A DNA stretch of 64,000 nucleotides, taken from the NCBI RefSeq assembly GCF_003583405.1, contig NZ_QXEC01000026.1, forward strand, positions 1 to 64,000, written 5' to 3'. The notes under the pieces are model-generated. The model searched no databases and was not told the DNA's origin. It saw only the letters and a list, made by a program, of their open reading frames with translations. Positions 16,261-23,095 of this stretch are shown here, piece after piece. Source of the DNA: Micromonospora radicis (GTDB taxonomy: Bacteria; Actinomycetota; Actinomycetes; Mycobacteriales; Micromonosporaceae). Positions within the stretch are counted from its first letter, which is position 1, and each line of letters begins with the position of its first letter. The position numbers and the translations under genes are program-made.

Positions 16261-16838
16261 CGCGCTGCTCCTGTTTGAGATTGACCTGCATTCGAATGAG
16301 TAGTCGATCCACTTTGGGTGATCTTCAATCGAATTATTTCCGCAAAACGACGTTTCGCTCGGTGCAAGCGAACCGCAAGAGCCGCTTGACTGCAGCCCGC
16401 CGCGATCGCCGCATCGCGTCCCGCCAAGTCATACCAGTAGCGAAGCAGCAGGACTTCGCGATCCGCCTCGCTGAGTCTGCCCAGGGCAGCTACCACCTCG
16501 CGCTGCTCGACGATACCGTCCGCATGGTCAGCGAGGCCCTCGCCGGGGAATTCCTGTAGGCGCTGGTGCAGCGCGACCCAATCAGCGACTTGCCGTTTTT
16601 CGGTGGCAATAACGCGCCGTGCGACACCAAATAGCCATGGGCGCTCCTCTCCGGGACGTATAGAGTCGAGCCGACGCCACGCCACTGCAAAAACCTCACT
16701 CACTACATCCTTAGCAGCTTCAGCGGTCACCCGATGACTGGCATATGCATAGATCGCGTCCCCGTGGCGAAGGAACAGGTCGGTCAGTCGCTGTCGATCC
16801 GCTGCTACGGCAGCGCGTGTATGTTCGGCGGGCACCAT
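16257..16838 (-). CDS. ECF-type RNA polymerase sigma factor
   Basis: A 193-residue sigma-70 family protein. Region 2 spans about 18-80 (LFLRHGDAIYAYASHRV, then AKDVVSEVFAVAWRRLDSI and the PWLFGVARRVI segment). Region 4 spans about 113-165 (LGRLSEADREVLLLRYWYDLAGRDAAIAAGCSQAALAVRLHRAKRR). There is no region 1.1 or 3, as in ECF sigma factors. The ATG at 16838 lies only one base after GGAGG; the GTG one codon later is a plausible alternative. Its downstream partner overlaps by four bases. Being in a tRNA-bounded island, it may regulate island genes such as the neighbouring secreted protein, but no promoter match was established. Confidence 0.85.
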   Translation of the reverse strand: MVPAEHTRAAVAADRQRLTDLFLRHGDAIYAYASHRVTAEAAKDVVSEVFAVAWRRLDSIRPGEERPWLFGVARRVIATEKRQVADWVALHQRLQEFPGEGLADHADGIVEQREVVAALGRLSEADREVLLLRYWYDLAGRDAAIAAGCSQAALAVRLHRAKRRFAEIIRLKITQSGSTTHSNAGQSQTGAAR

Positions 16839-17090
16839 GCCTCCAGAGATGCGTCTACCCGTACTTGTTCGAAACCCCGGAGTTTCTTACACCCAGCGAC
16901 GTGTCCCAGGACTATGGTGGTAGTTGCCCCGCCACAGGGCCGGCCCATCCGGCATCCCGGTCGACGGAAGCCGCCTGCGAGCTACCAAGCCGGGACTACA
17001 GAGGTTGAAAGGCTGGCGGCTCAGCCCGCTTCTTCCGTCCGGTCACATCGTCCAGTGTCGCCGTCATCACGGCACCTCCTCACCTTGGGC
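16839..17090. other. Intergenic region upstream of the sigma factor
   Basis: About 250 bases lie between the sigma-factor start and the left end of the IS3 element. It must hold the sigma-factor promoter, reading leftward. I see no convincing ECF-type -35/-10 pair, no gene and no strong hairpin. Confidence 0.4.
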
Positions 17091-17112
17091 TTCCCCCTGA
17101 GACGTGGACACC
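17091..17112. repeat. Left terminal inverted repeat of the IS3 element
   Basis: TTCCCCCTGAGACGTGGACA continues with CC and matches the complement of 19688-19709 at 19 of 22 positions, the three differences being transitions. The bases that follow (GAGGAAGGGGTGTCCCC, 17134-17150) look like the ribosome-binding region of orfA before it was separated by IS110. Confidence 0.7.
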
Positions 17113-17178
17113 CTGAGACTGGACGTTGGTCCAGAGGAAGGGGTGTCCCCGTTGGGGCGTCCGATGCCCCTATGGTCG

Positions 17179-18264
17179 TCAAGCGGCGGCTGGTTGGAGC
17201 ATCGTGAAGATCTCGCGGGCGACGTATCGCTTCAAGCAGCGGATGGCTTCGCGGCGGGTCTTGCCTTCTGCGAGACGCCGGTCGAGGTAGTCGCGAGTCC
17301 GTTGGTCCCATCGCAGCCTGGTGATCACGATCCCGTAGAGGGCAGCGTTCGCTTGACGGTCGCCGCCTCGGTTGAGGCGGAGCCGTTGGGTCTTGCCTGA
17401 TGAGGCTTCGACCGGACTGGTGCCGCAGAGCGCGGCGTAGGCAGCTTCGTGCTGCATCCGTTCGGGATTGTCGCCGGCGGCGATGAGCAGGGCGGCGGCG
17501 CTGTCCGGTCCGACGCCTTGCCGTTGAAGCAGCTCTGGCGTAGTTGCGGTGATCGTCTCGGTGAGCTGGCGCTCCAGGTCGCGGATCTCGGCGGTGAGCT
17601 GGTGGATGCGCTGGGCAAGGAGCCGCAGGGTGTGGACGACCGCCTTGGCGGTGATCGAGGCCGTTGCCGCTGGGAGCGGGAGTTCGGCGCAGCGGCGGAA
17701 GAGTGTCTTGGGTCCGAGCCCGCTCAGCGCCTCACGTAGCGAGGGGTCGGCACCGACGAGGACGGCTTTGAGCTGGTTGATTGCTTGAGTACGGGCTTTG
17801 TTCGCGGAGTCTTTGGCGAGCTTGAACAGGCGCAGTGCTTCCACCGCACCGTTGGTCGTCTTTGCCGTGATGGTTGCCCGCCCGGACAGGACCGCTCGGG
17901 CGGCGGCTTCGGCGTCGATCGCGTCAGTCTTGCCGCGTCGGCGACGCGTGGCTCGGTCGGGCTGGTTGACCTCGATGACCTTGATGCCGTGGTCGTGGAG
18001 GTGCCGGGTCAACGCGGCGCCATACGAACTGGTGCACTCGACGCCGGCACGCTGCACCGTGCCGTGTGTCCGGGCCCAGGTAAGCAGTTGTTCGTAGCCA
18101 GCCGCGGTGGCCGGGAACGTTCGGGTGCCCAGGAGTACGCCCATGGTGCTGACCGTAGCGGCGACGTGGACATCCTTGTGCGTGTCGATGCCAAGGACGA
18201 CTTCACTGTCCGAGCCAGATGAGACGGCACGGGTGTGGACTGCTGCCTTGAGCAGGTCGGTCAT
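17179..18264 (-). CDS. IS110-family transposase (DEDD recombinase)
   Basis: A 361-residue transposase, full length for the family. The N-terminal RuvC-like DEDD domain contains LGIDTHKDVHVA (first D), GVECTSSYGA (E) and KTDAIDAEAAAR (DxxD). The C-terminal Transposase_20 domain contains LLQRQGVGPDSAAALL and YAALCGTSPVEASSGKTQRLRLNRGG, whose serine in SSGK is the proposed nucleophile. No frameshift or stop is seen, so the gene appears intact and possibly active, unlike its IS3 host. IS110 recombinases are guided by a structured bridge RNA encoded beside the gene; the 220 bases upstream of this start are the natural place for it. Confidence 0.9.
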   Translation of the reverse strand: MTDLLKAAVHTRAVSSGSDSEVVLGIDTHKDVHVAATVSTMGVLLGTRTFPATAAGYEQLLTWARTHGTVQRAGVECTSSYGAALTRHLHDHGIKVIEVNQPDRATRRRRGKTDAIDAEAAARAVLSGRATITAKTTNGAVEALRLFKLAKDSANKARTQAINQLKAVLVGADPSLREALSGLGPKTLFRRCAELPLPAATASITAKAVVHTLRLLAQRIHQLTAEIRDLERQLTETITATTPELLQRQGVGPDSAAALLIAAGDNPERMQHEAAYAALCGTSPVEASSGKTQRLRLNRGGDRQANAALYGIVITRLRWDQRTRDYLDRRLAEGKTRREAIRCLKRYVAREIFTMLQPAAA

Positions 18265-18485
18265 GCGGCGGGCTCCTCAGGAGTTGGCGGCGTTGCTCGT
18301 CGCCGGGCCCGCTGGGATGGTCAGGACTGTGACGGTGCCTCATGCGGCAAGGCCCCTATCGGGACACACCCCGCCGGCCCGGCGGCGGACAGCACCGCCC
18401 TTGGCCGCAGCCGACAGATCGGACGCAAGGCAGGAAGCCAATCGAAGTACGGGTCAGACCACGGCCAACGACGATGCCGCACCAG
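18265..18485 (-). ncRNA. Candidate IS110 bridge RNA region
   Basis: In the IS110 group, the non-coding left end upstream of the transposase encodes a bridge RNA that pairs with target and donor DNA. Here about 220 bases of non-coding, GC-rich sequence lie between the transposase start and the resumed IS3 orfA, the right size and side for such an RNA. It contains GC-rich complementary segments, but I have not folded it or identified loops, so this call rests on position and family knowledge. Confidence 0.35.
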
Positions 18486-18788
18486 TCTCACAATCGAAGT
18501 ACACGGAAGAGTTTCAGCGTGACGCGGTCGACCTGGTCCACTCGTCGGGGCGGCCGATCAACCAGGTCGCCCGTGAGCTGGGGATGAGTCACGAGACCCT
18601 GCGGAACTGGGTTCGTAAGCGGGATCGGCAGACCGGTACGGGTACGGCTGCCTCCGGTGACGGGGGTGTCGGTGGCGGACAAGGACGCCGAAATCGCCCG
18701 TCTGCGGCGTGAGATGGCTGAGCTGCGGCAGGAGAAGGAGATGCTGCGCAAGGCAGCCGCCTATTTCGCGAAGGAGATGGATCGGTGA
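18486..18788 (+). pseudogene. IS3 orfA (helix-turn-helix protein), start lost and frameshifted
   Basis: The first part reads SKYTEEFQRDAVDLVHSSGR and then VARELGMSHETLRNWVRKRD, the standard HTH domain of IS3 orfA. The leucine-zipper part (DKDAEIARLRREMAEL, then EKEMLRKAAAYFAKEMDR) lies in another frame, the change falling near the G-run around 18661-18671. No start codon precedes the HTH in frame because IS110 inserted at about the start codon. The stop overlaps the orfB GTG by GTGA. Whether the shift is mutational or programmed cannot be told, but the lost start makes the gene non-functional as it stands. Confidence 0.7.
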
Positions 18789-19684
18789 CCAGCCGCTTCC
18801 GGTTCATCTCCGCCCACCGCGCCACCTTCGGCGTCAAGCGGCTGTGCCGAGTCCTGGCGGTGTCCCGCTCCGGGTTCTACCGCTGGACCGGCAGCGAACC
18901 CGCCCGTCAGGCCCGCGCCGCCGCCGAGGACGCCCTCGCCGCACAGATCACCCAGGTTCACGCCGACTCCGACGGCACCTACGGATCCCCTCGGGTGACC
19001 GTCGAGCTACGCGCCCAAGGTGTGCGTGTCAACCGCAAGCGGGTCGAGCGAATCACGCGGCAACGCGACGTCGTCGGCCGGCACCTTCGCCGCCGCAAAC
19101 GCACCACCATCCCGGACCCGGCCACCCCGCCGGCGCCGGACCTGCTCGGCCGCGACTTCACCGCCACCACACCCGACCAGCGCTGGTGCGGCGACATCAC
19201 CTACCTGCGCGTCGGCGCCGGCTGGCTGTATCTGGCCACCGTCATCGACATCGCCACCCGCCGACTGATCGGCTGGTCGATCAACACCCACATGCGCACC
19301 AGCCTGGTCATCGACGCCCTCGACACGGCCGTCGCCGCCCGCGGCGGCCGCGTTGACGGCGTGATCTTCCACAGCGACCGCGGGCAGCAGTACAGCAGTG
19401 CCGACTTCACCGACGCCTGCCAACGGCACGGCATCCGCCGCTCGATGGGACGCATCGGCTCGTCGTACGACAACGCCCTGGCCGAAGCCTTCTTCGCCAC
19501 CTGCAAGCGTGAACTCGACGTCGACCACCGACGCTGGACATCCGAGGCCGACGCCCGCCGCGACGTGTTCCGATGAATCGCCTTCTACAACCACCGACGC
19601 CGCCACTCCGCACTCGGCTACCTCAGCCCCGCCGACTACGAACAAACCCTCACACCAACTACACTCCACCAAGTCGCGGCGTAA
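18785..19684 (+). pseudogene. IS3 orfB transposase with in-frame TGA
   Basis: This frame encodes the IS3 rve integrase-core transposase: RFRFISAHRATFGVKRLCRVL, the HTH_21-like YGSPRVTVELRAQGVRVNRKRVERI, then the DDE core with WCGDITYLRVG (first D), IFHSDRGQQYSS (second D) and DNALAEAFFATCKRE (E). A TGA at 19574-19576 interrupts it exactly where relatives have tryptophan (VFR-W-IAFYNHRRRHS). Downstream the same frame continues IAFYNHRRRHSALGYLSPADYE to the TAA at 19682. So a TGG-to-TGA change removes the last 35 residues. Confidence 0.85.
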
Positions 19685-19687
19685 CCC

Positions 19688-19709
19688 GGTGTCCACATCC
19701 CAAGGGGAA
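19688..19709. repeat. Right terminal inverted repeat of the IS3 element
   Basis: GGTGTCCACATCCCAAGGGG plus AA, four bases after the orfB stop, is the complement of the left terminal repeat at 17091-17112 with three transitions. It marks the right end of the element. Confidence 0.7.
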
Positions 19710-19821
19710 CCTCACTCCGTGAGAACAAGATCCGTTGGGCCGGACTGGTTTCGACGGACGTGGCCGATCAGAGTACGCAAGGGGGACCGAGAACCTACAA
19801 CCCGGATCGTCACTGTGGGCG

Positions 19822-20196
19822 TTAGAGGCCGATCGGGGGTAGCCCGTGGATGCCGGTCGCCGTCACGGTGGCGTCGTCGATAGCACTCGGGTCGATGCTC
19901 CAGCGACCGGCCATCGCCATCACATCGGGCTCAGACGGCGTCGTTTCGTACCAGGCTGTCCACTCATCGTCCGACCAGTGTTCCCACCCCGGCTCCATGC
20001 CCCGAATGCCGATGCCCAACTCGGCCTCGTGCCTCCGTACCCCGGCTAGCCGGTGGATCTGGTAGCTGCCGCTCGCCGACACCTCCGACCCCCAGCTCAG
20101 ACCGCGACACCGAACGGCAGTGATCACGGCCCGCAGCCCGGCAGGACGGCATCGGACACGGTACTCACGGCTACCCAGGCGTTGCCACACCAGCAC
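19822..20196 (-). CDS. Hypothetical protein inside the island
   Basis: A 124-residue frame with no domain I recognise. The C-terminal half (EHWSDDEWTAWYETTPSEPD, then AMAGRWSIDPSAIDDATVTAT) is rich in tryptophan and acid residues and has a protein-like composition; the N-terminal half looks less natural. The GTG at 20196 has no clear ribosome-binding site, and an internal GTG around codon 42 may be the true start. It could be a remnant of a larger gene. Reality of the gene is uncertain. Confidence 0.35.
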   Translation of the reverse strand: MLVWQRLGSREYRVRCRPAGLRAVITAVRCRGLSWGSEVSASGSYQIHRLAGVRRHEAELGIGIRGMEPGWEHWSDDEWTAWYETTPSEPDVMAMAGRWSIDPSAIDDATVTATGIHGLPPIGL

Positions 20197-20400
20197 AGAT
20201 TCGATGTGGTGCTGTGCCTTGCTGACGGTCTCGGACCCGGCAAACTTCGACGAGCCGGGCGGGCCAACGGGCCGACGCAGCCACTACCACCAGGCACATC
20301 GCTCCGGAAGAAGGACGGTTCGCGGCTGCCCCGACGGCTGGGGCAGGCCATCCCAGGAGGCCCAACAGCCTTCACCTCGTGAGACGAGGTGATACGCGAA

Positions 20401-20441
20401 GCCAGCGACATTCACAAGCATCGCTTGAAAATGCCGCTGGC
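20401..20441 (-). terminator. Hairpin after the tRNA-Ala gene, possibly island-supplied terminator
   Basis: GCCAGCGACATTCACAAGC pairs with GCTTGAAAATGCCGCTGGC (a few mismatches) around ATC. It lies 11 bases beyond the right 47-bp repeat, where the present tRNA-Ala transcript would end. There is no T-run. It mirrors the perfect hairpin left of the island at 12403, suggesting that the island supplies a replacement terminator. Confidence 0.45.
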
Positions 20442-20451
20442 CTGCGGTTTC

Positions 20452-20498
20452 GGGTGGAGCCGAGGGGACTCGAACCCCTGACCCCCACACTGCCAGTG
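20452..20498. repeat. Right copy of the 47-bp direct repeat (att site within tRNA-Ala)
   Basis: This copy is identical to 12449-12495 and covers the 3' 44 bases of tRNA-Ala(GGC) plus three bases beyond it. Because the tRNA remains complete here, the island regenerated its 3' end on insertion. Confidence 0.85.
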
Positions 20499-20527
20499 TG
20501 GTGCGCTACCAGCTGCGCCACGGCCCC
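20455..20527 (-). tRNA. tRNA-Ala (anticodon GGC)
   Basis: The 73-base minus-strand sequence folds as a standard cloverleaf: acceptor stem GGGGCCG/CGGCTCC with the G3-U70 pair that identifies alanine tRNAs, anticodon arm CCACA-CTGGCAG-TGTGG giving anticodon GGC, TPsiC loop GTTCGAGT, and discriminator A73. CCA is not fully encoded (CCC follows). Its 3' part serves as the attachment site of the island. Confidence 0.93.
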
Positions 20528-20616
20528 TTGCGGTCGCGCCCGGTCGCCCGGGCACGGAGAGAACTATACACACACCCCTCGGCATGGTCATCTCGCGGGG
20601 TGTCGCGCCCGTCGGG

Positions 20617-21207
20617 TCAGTTGAGCGCCACATCCGGCGGGAAATGGGCCACCGCGGCCATCATGCCGCCCTGCCGGCGCAGCACCATCGGCCACAGGTC
20701 GTCGGGCCGCTCGACGAAGGCGTCGCCGGGCAGCGCCTCCAGCACGAACCAGGAGCCGTCCTCGACCTCCTGCTCCAGCTGCCCGGTCCCCCAGCCGGCG
20801 TACCCGGCGAAGACCCGGATGCTCTGGACGTTCTCCCGCAGCCGATGCGGATCGACCGACAGGTCCAGCGTGCCGACCGCGCCGGAGACCTGGTGGAAGC
20901 CCTTGAGCCGGCGGACCGGTTGGCGCATCCGGGCCAGGCAGATCGCCGAATCGGGCTGCACCGGGCCGCCCTCGAACAGCACCGCCGGGTGTCGGGCCAG
21001 GTCGCCCCATTCCCGCAGGACGTCCGCCACCGGCACCTCGGTGGCCCGGTTGAGCACCACACCGAGCGCGCCACCGGGCTCGTGGGCGACCAGCAGCACG
21101 ACCGTACGGTCGAAGTTCGGGTCCTTCAGCGCGGGCGTCGCCACCAGCAGCTTCCCGGTCATCGACTCCGTAGCCTGCCCGCCGATCGCCTGCCCCTCTC
21201 CCTGCAT
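20617..21207 (-). CDS. YqgE/AlgH family protein (UPF0301)
   Basis: A 196-residue member of the YqgE/AlgH family. Hallmarks are TGKLLVATPAL, DPNFDRTVVLLVAHEPGGALGVVLNR near the N-terminus, then LFEGGPV and RVFAGYAGWGTGQLEQEV in the core. I chose the ATG at 21207 for standard family length; a GTG eight codons earlier is also open. The family is widespread and AlgH was linked to alginate regulation in Pseudomonas, but its biochemical role is unclear. It is the first core gene after the tRNA. Confidence 0.88.
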   Translation of the reverse strand: MQGEGQAIGGQATESMTGKLLVATPALKDPNFDRTVVLLVAHEPGGALGVVLNRATEVPVADVLREWGDLARHPAVLFEGGPVQPDSAICLARMRQPVRRLKGFHQVSGAVGTLDLSVDPHRLRENVQSIRVFAGYAGWGTGQLEQEVEDGSWFVLEALPGDAFVERPDDLWPMVLRRQGGMMAAVAHFPPDVALN

Positions 21208-21478
21208 CAGGCGCACCCACCAGCCGCGCACCGGCGGCGGAACCGGTCACCCGCAACGACGGCAGGCCCCACCGGTGCCGTCCGCGCTGTCATTGCCATG
21301 CCTGGCACCATAGCCTGCGGCCCGGACCGTGGCGACGGTCCGATCGTCGGCTGATCGACAGCAGTGGTCGGTGTCCGCACAGGGCGGGCAGGTAGGGGTG
21401 CCCCGGACCGGCGGTGGACGAACCCGAGCACCGGCGAATGGCCTTTCTTCCGCAAGTTGCCCGGCTAGATTCAGTGCG

Positions 21479-23074
21479 ATGGCAACGGTCCGCGACACCA
21501 CCTACGACCTCCTCCGCGCGCTGGGCTTGACCACTGTCTTCGGCAACCCCGGCTCGACCGAGGAGCCCTTCCTGCAGGACTTCCCCGACGACTTCCACTA
21601 CGTGCACGCGTTGCACGAGGCGTCGGCGGTCGGCATGGCCGACGGGTACGCCCAGGTCACCGGCCGGCCCGCGCATGTCAACCTGCACACCGCACCGGGT
21701 ACCGGCAACGCGATGGGCAACATCGTCACCGCCTGGCACAATCGCACCCCACTGATCGTCACCGCCGGTCAGCAGACCCGGGAGATGCTGCTGCTGGAAC
21801 CCCGGCTCACCGCCCGCCGCCCCACCGAGCTGCCCCAGCCGTACGTCAAGTGGTCGCACGAGCCGGTCCGCGCGCAGGACGTACCGGCGGCGCTGATGCG
21901 GGCCTACGCGAGCGCGGTCCAGCCGCCGGCCGGGCCGGTCTTCCTCTCCCTGCCGCTGGACGACTGGGTGCAGCCCGCCGACCCGCCGCCACAGGCCCGC
22001 ACGGTCGCCACCCGGTTCGCCCCCGACCCGCAACGGCTGCGTGACTTCGCCACGACGCTGGCGAACAGCCGGTCACCGGTGGTGGTGCTCGGCGCCGCGG
22101 TCGACCGGGCCGACGCCTGGGGGGCCGCGGTCGCCCTGGCCGAGCGGCTGGCCGCGCCGGTCTGGTCGGCACCGGCACCGGAGCGGACCGCCTTTCCCGA
22201 GAACCACCCGCACTTCCAGGGGGTCCTGCCCTTCGCCGCCGGCCCGCTGGCGGAGCGGCTCCGCGGGCACGACACGGTGCTGGTGGTCGGCGCACCGGTG
22301 TTCCGCTACTACCCGCACGTACCCGGCGATCCGCTGCCCGACGGCGCCCGGCTGCTGCACGTCACCGACGATCCCGACGAGGCGGCCCGCGCACCGGTCG
22401 GCGACAGCCTGCTCGGCGACGCCGGGCTCACCCTCGCCGCCCTGACCGAGCTGGTGCCGCCGGTGGACCGCCGACCGCCACCGCCACCGCCCGAGCCGGC
22501 CCCGGTGGAGGACACCATCCCGCTCAGTGCCGACGCGCTCTTCGCCGCGCTGGCCCGGTACTGGCCCGAGGACGGGGTGCTGGTGCAGGAGTCACCGTCC
22601 AACCTCTCCGCGCTGCGCCGCCGGCTACGGTTCACCCGCCCCGGGTCGTACTTCACGATGGCCAGCGGCGGGCTCGGCTACGGCCTGCCGGCGGCCGTCG
22701 GCATCGCGTTGGCCCAGCGCGACACCGGCCGGCACCGGCCGGTGGTCGCGGTGATCGGCGACGGCTCGTTCCACTACTCCGTGCAGGCACTGTGGACCGC
22801 CGCCCAGCTGCGCCTGCCGCTGGCCGTCGTAGTCCCGGTCAACCAGCAGTACGCCATCCTCAAGGCGTTCGCCGAACTCAAGAACACCCCCGGCGTACCG
22901 GGACTGGACCTGCCCGGACTGGACCTCACCGCGATCGCCCGCGGCTACGGCTGTGCCACGACCGTCGCCGACACGCCCGAGCAGTTCGGCGAGGCGCTCG
23001 GGACGGCGTTGCGGGCGGAGGGGCCGACGGTGCTGCCGGTGCCGATCCGCACCGACATCCCACCGATCCTCTGA
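21479..23074 (+). CDS. Benzoylformate-decarboxylase-like ThDP enzyme
   Basis: A 531-residue thiamine-diphosphate decarboxylase closest in layout to benzoylformate decarboxylase (MdlC). From remembered Pseudomonas putida numbering, S26 (FGNPGS), E47 (LHEAS) and H70 (VNLHTA) are at the same positions, and the ThDP/metal motif GDGSFHYSVQALWTAAQ is present with the later asparagine in VPVNQQY. The catalytic H281 (FRYHQYDPG in P. putida) appears to be tyrosine here (FRYYPHVPG), and NNGTYG becomes NQQYAI. The enzyme may therefore act on another 2-oxo acid or as a carboligase. The ATG at 21479 gives the family length; the frame is open 50 codons upstream without homology. It is a lone gene facing a divergent neighbour. 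Confidence 0.85.
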   Translation: MATVRDTTYDLLRALGLTTVFGNPGSTEEPFLQDFPDDFHYVHALHEASAVGMADGYAQVTGRPAHVNLHTAPGTGNAMGNIVTAWHNRTPLIVTAGQQTREMLLLEPRLTARRPTELPQPYVKWSHEPVRAQDVPAALMRAYASAVQPPAGPVFLSLPLDDWVQPADPPPQARTVATRFAPDPQRLRDFATTLANSRSPVVVLGAAVDRADAWGAAVALAERLAAPVWSAPAPERTAFPENHPHFQGVLPFAAGPLAERLRGHDTVLVVGAPVFRYYPHVPGDPLPDGARLLHVTDDPDEAARAPVGDSLLGDAGLTLAALTELVPPVDRRPPPPPPEPAPVEDTIPLSADALFAALARYWPEDGVLVQESPSNLSALRRRLRFTRPGSYFTMASGGLGYGLPAAVGIALAQRDTGRHRPVVAVIGDGSFHYSVQALWTAAQLRLPLAVVVPVNQQYAILKAFAELKNTPGVPGLDLPGLDLTAIARGYGCATTVADTPEQFGEALGTALRAEGPTVLPVPIRTDIPPIL

Positions 23075-23095
23075 GCTGGCAGCCGCCGCCGGCGG

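Larger units (their letters stand above)
17151..18485. mobile_element. IS110-family element nested in IS3 (approximate ends)
   Basis: The element carries one transposase gene on the minus strand and has no obvious terminal repeats, as expected for IS110. I place its ends by subtraction: the IS3 leader stops making sense after 17150 and orfA coding resumes near 18486. That gives about 1.33 kb, normal for the family. The direct repeat GCCCCTAT at 17166 and 18352 is an alternative clue to the ends, so the boundaries are uncertain by up to about 130 bases. Confidence 0.55.
17091..19709. mobile_element. IS3-family element, degenerate, split by an IS110 element
   Basis: Terminal inverted repeats at 17091-17112 and 19688-19709 match at 19 of 22 positions (TTCCCC...GTGGACACC). 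Inside the right part are orfA (frameshifted) and orfB (nonsense mutation). Between the left repeat and orfA lies a complete IS110 transposase gene on the opposite strand. Without the IS110 insert the element would be about 1.3 kb, normal for IS3. No clear target duplication was found. Confidence 0.75.
12449..20498. mobile_element. Genomic island inserted in tRNA-Ala(GGC), about 8 kb, decayed
   Basis: The island is bounded by perfect 47-bp direct repeats of the tRNA-Ala 3' region, 8,003 bases apart. The cargo is a truncated PD-(D/E)XK-like gene, IS630 and ISAs1 remnants, a secreted I36-like protein, an ECF sigma factor with its membrane partner, IS110 nested in IS3, and a small hypothetical gene. 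No tyrosine or serine integrase, excisionase or replication gene was seen, so it is probably immobile unless helped in trans. The catabolic locus on its left could be part of an older, larger insertion at the same tRNA; the window does not show its far end. Confidence 0.75.

Noticed and set aside
19743..19755. GACTGGTTTCGAC, identical to the 5' hallmark of tmRNA
   Set aside because: Only 13 bases match, with no tag frame, acceptor stem or TPsiC arm nearby. The real tmRNA is at 24182-24557.
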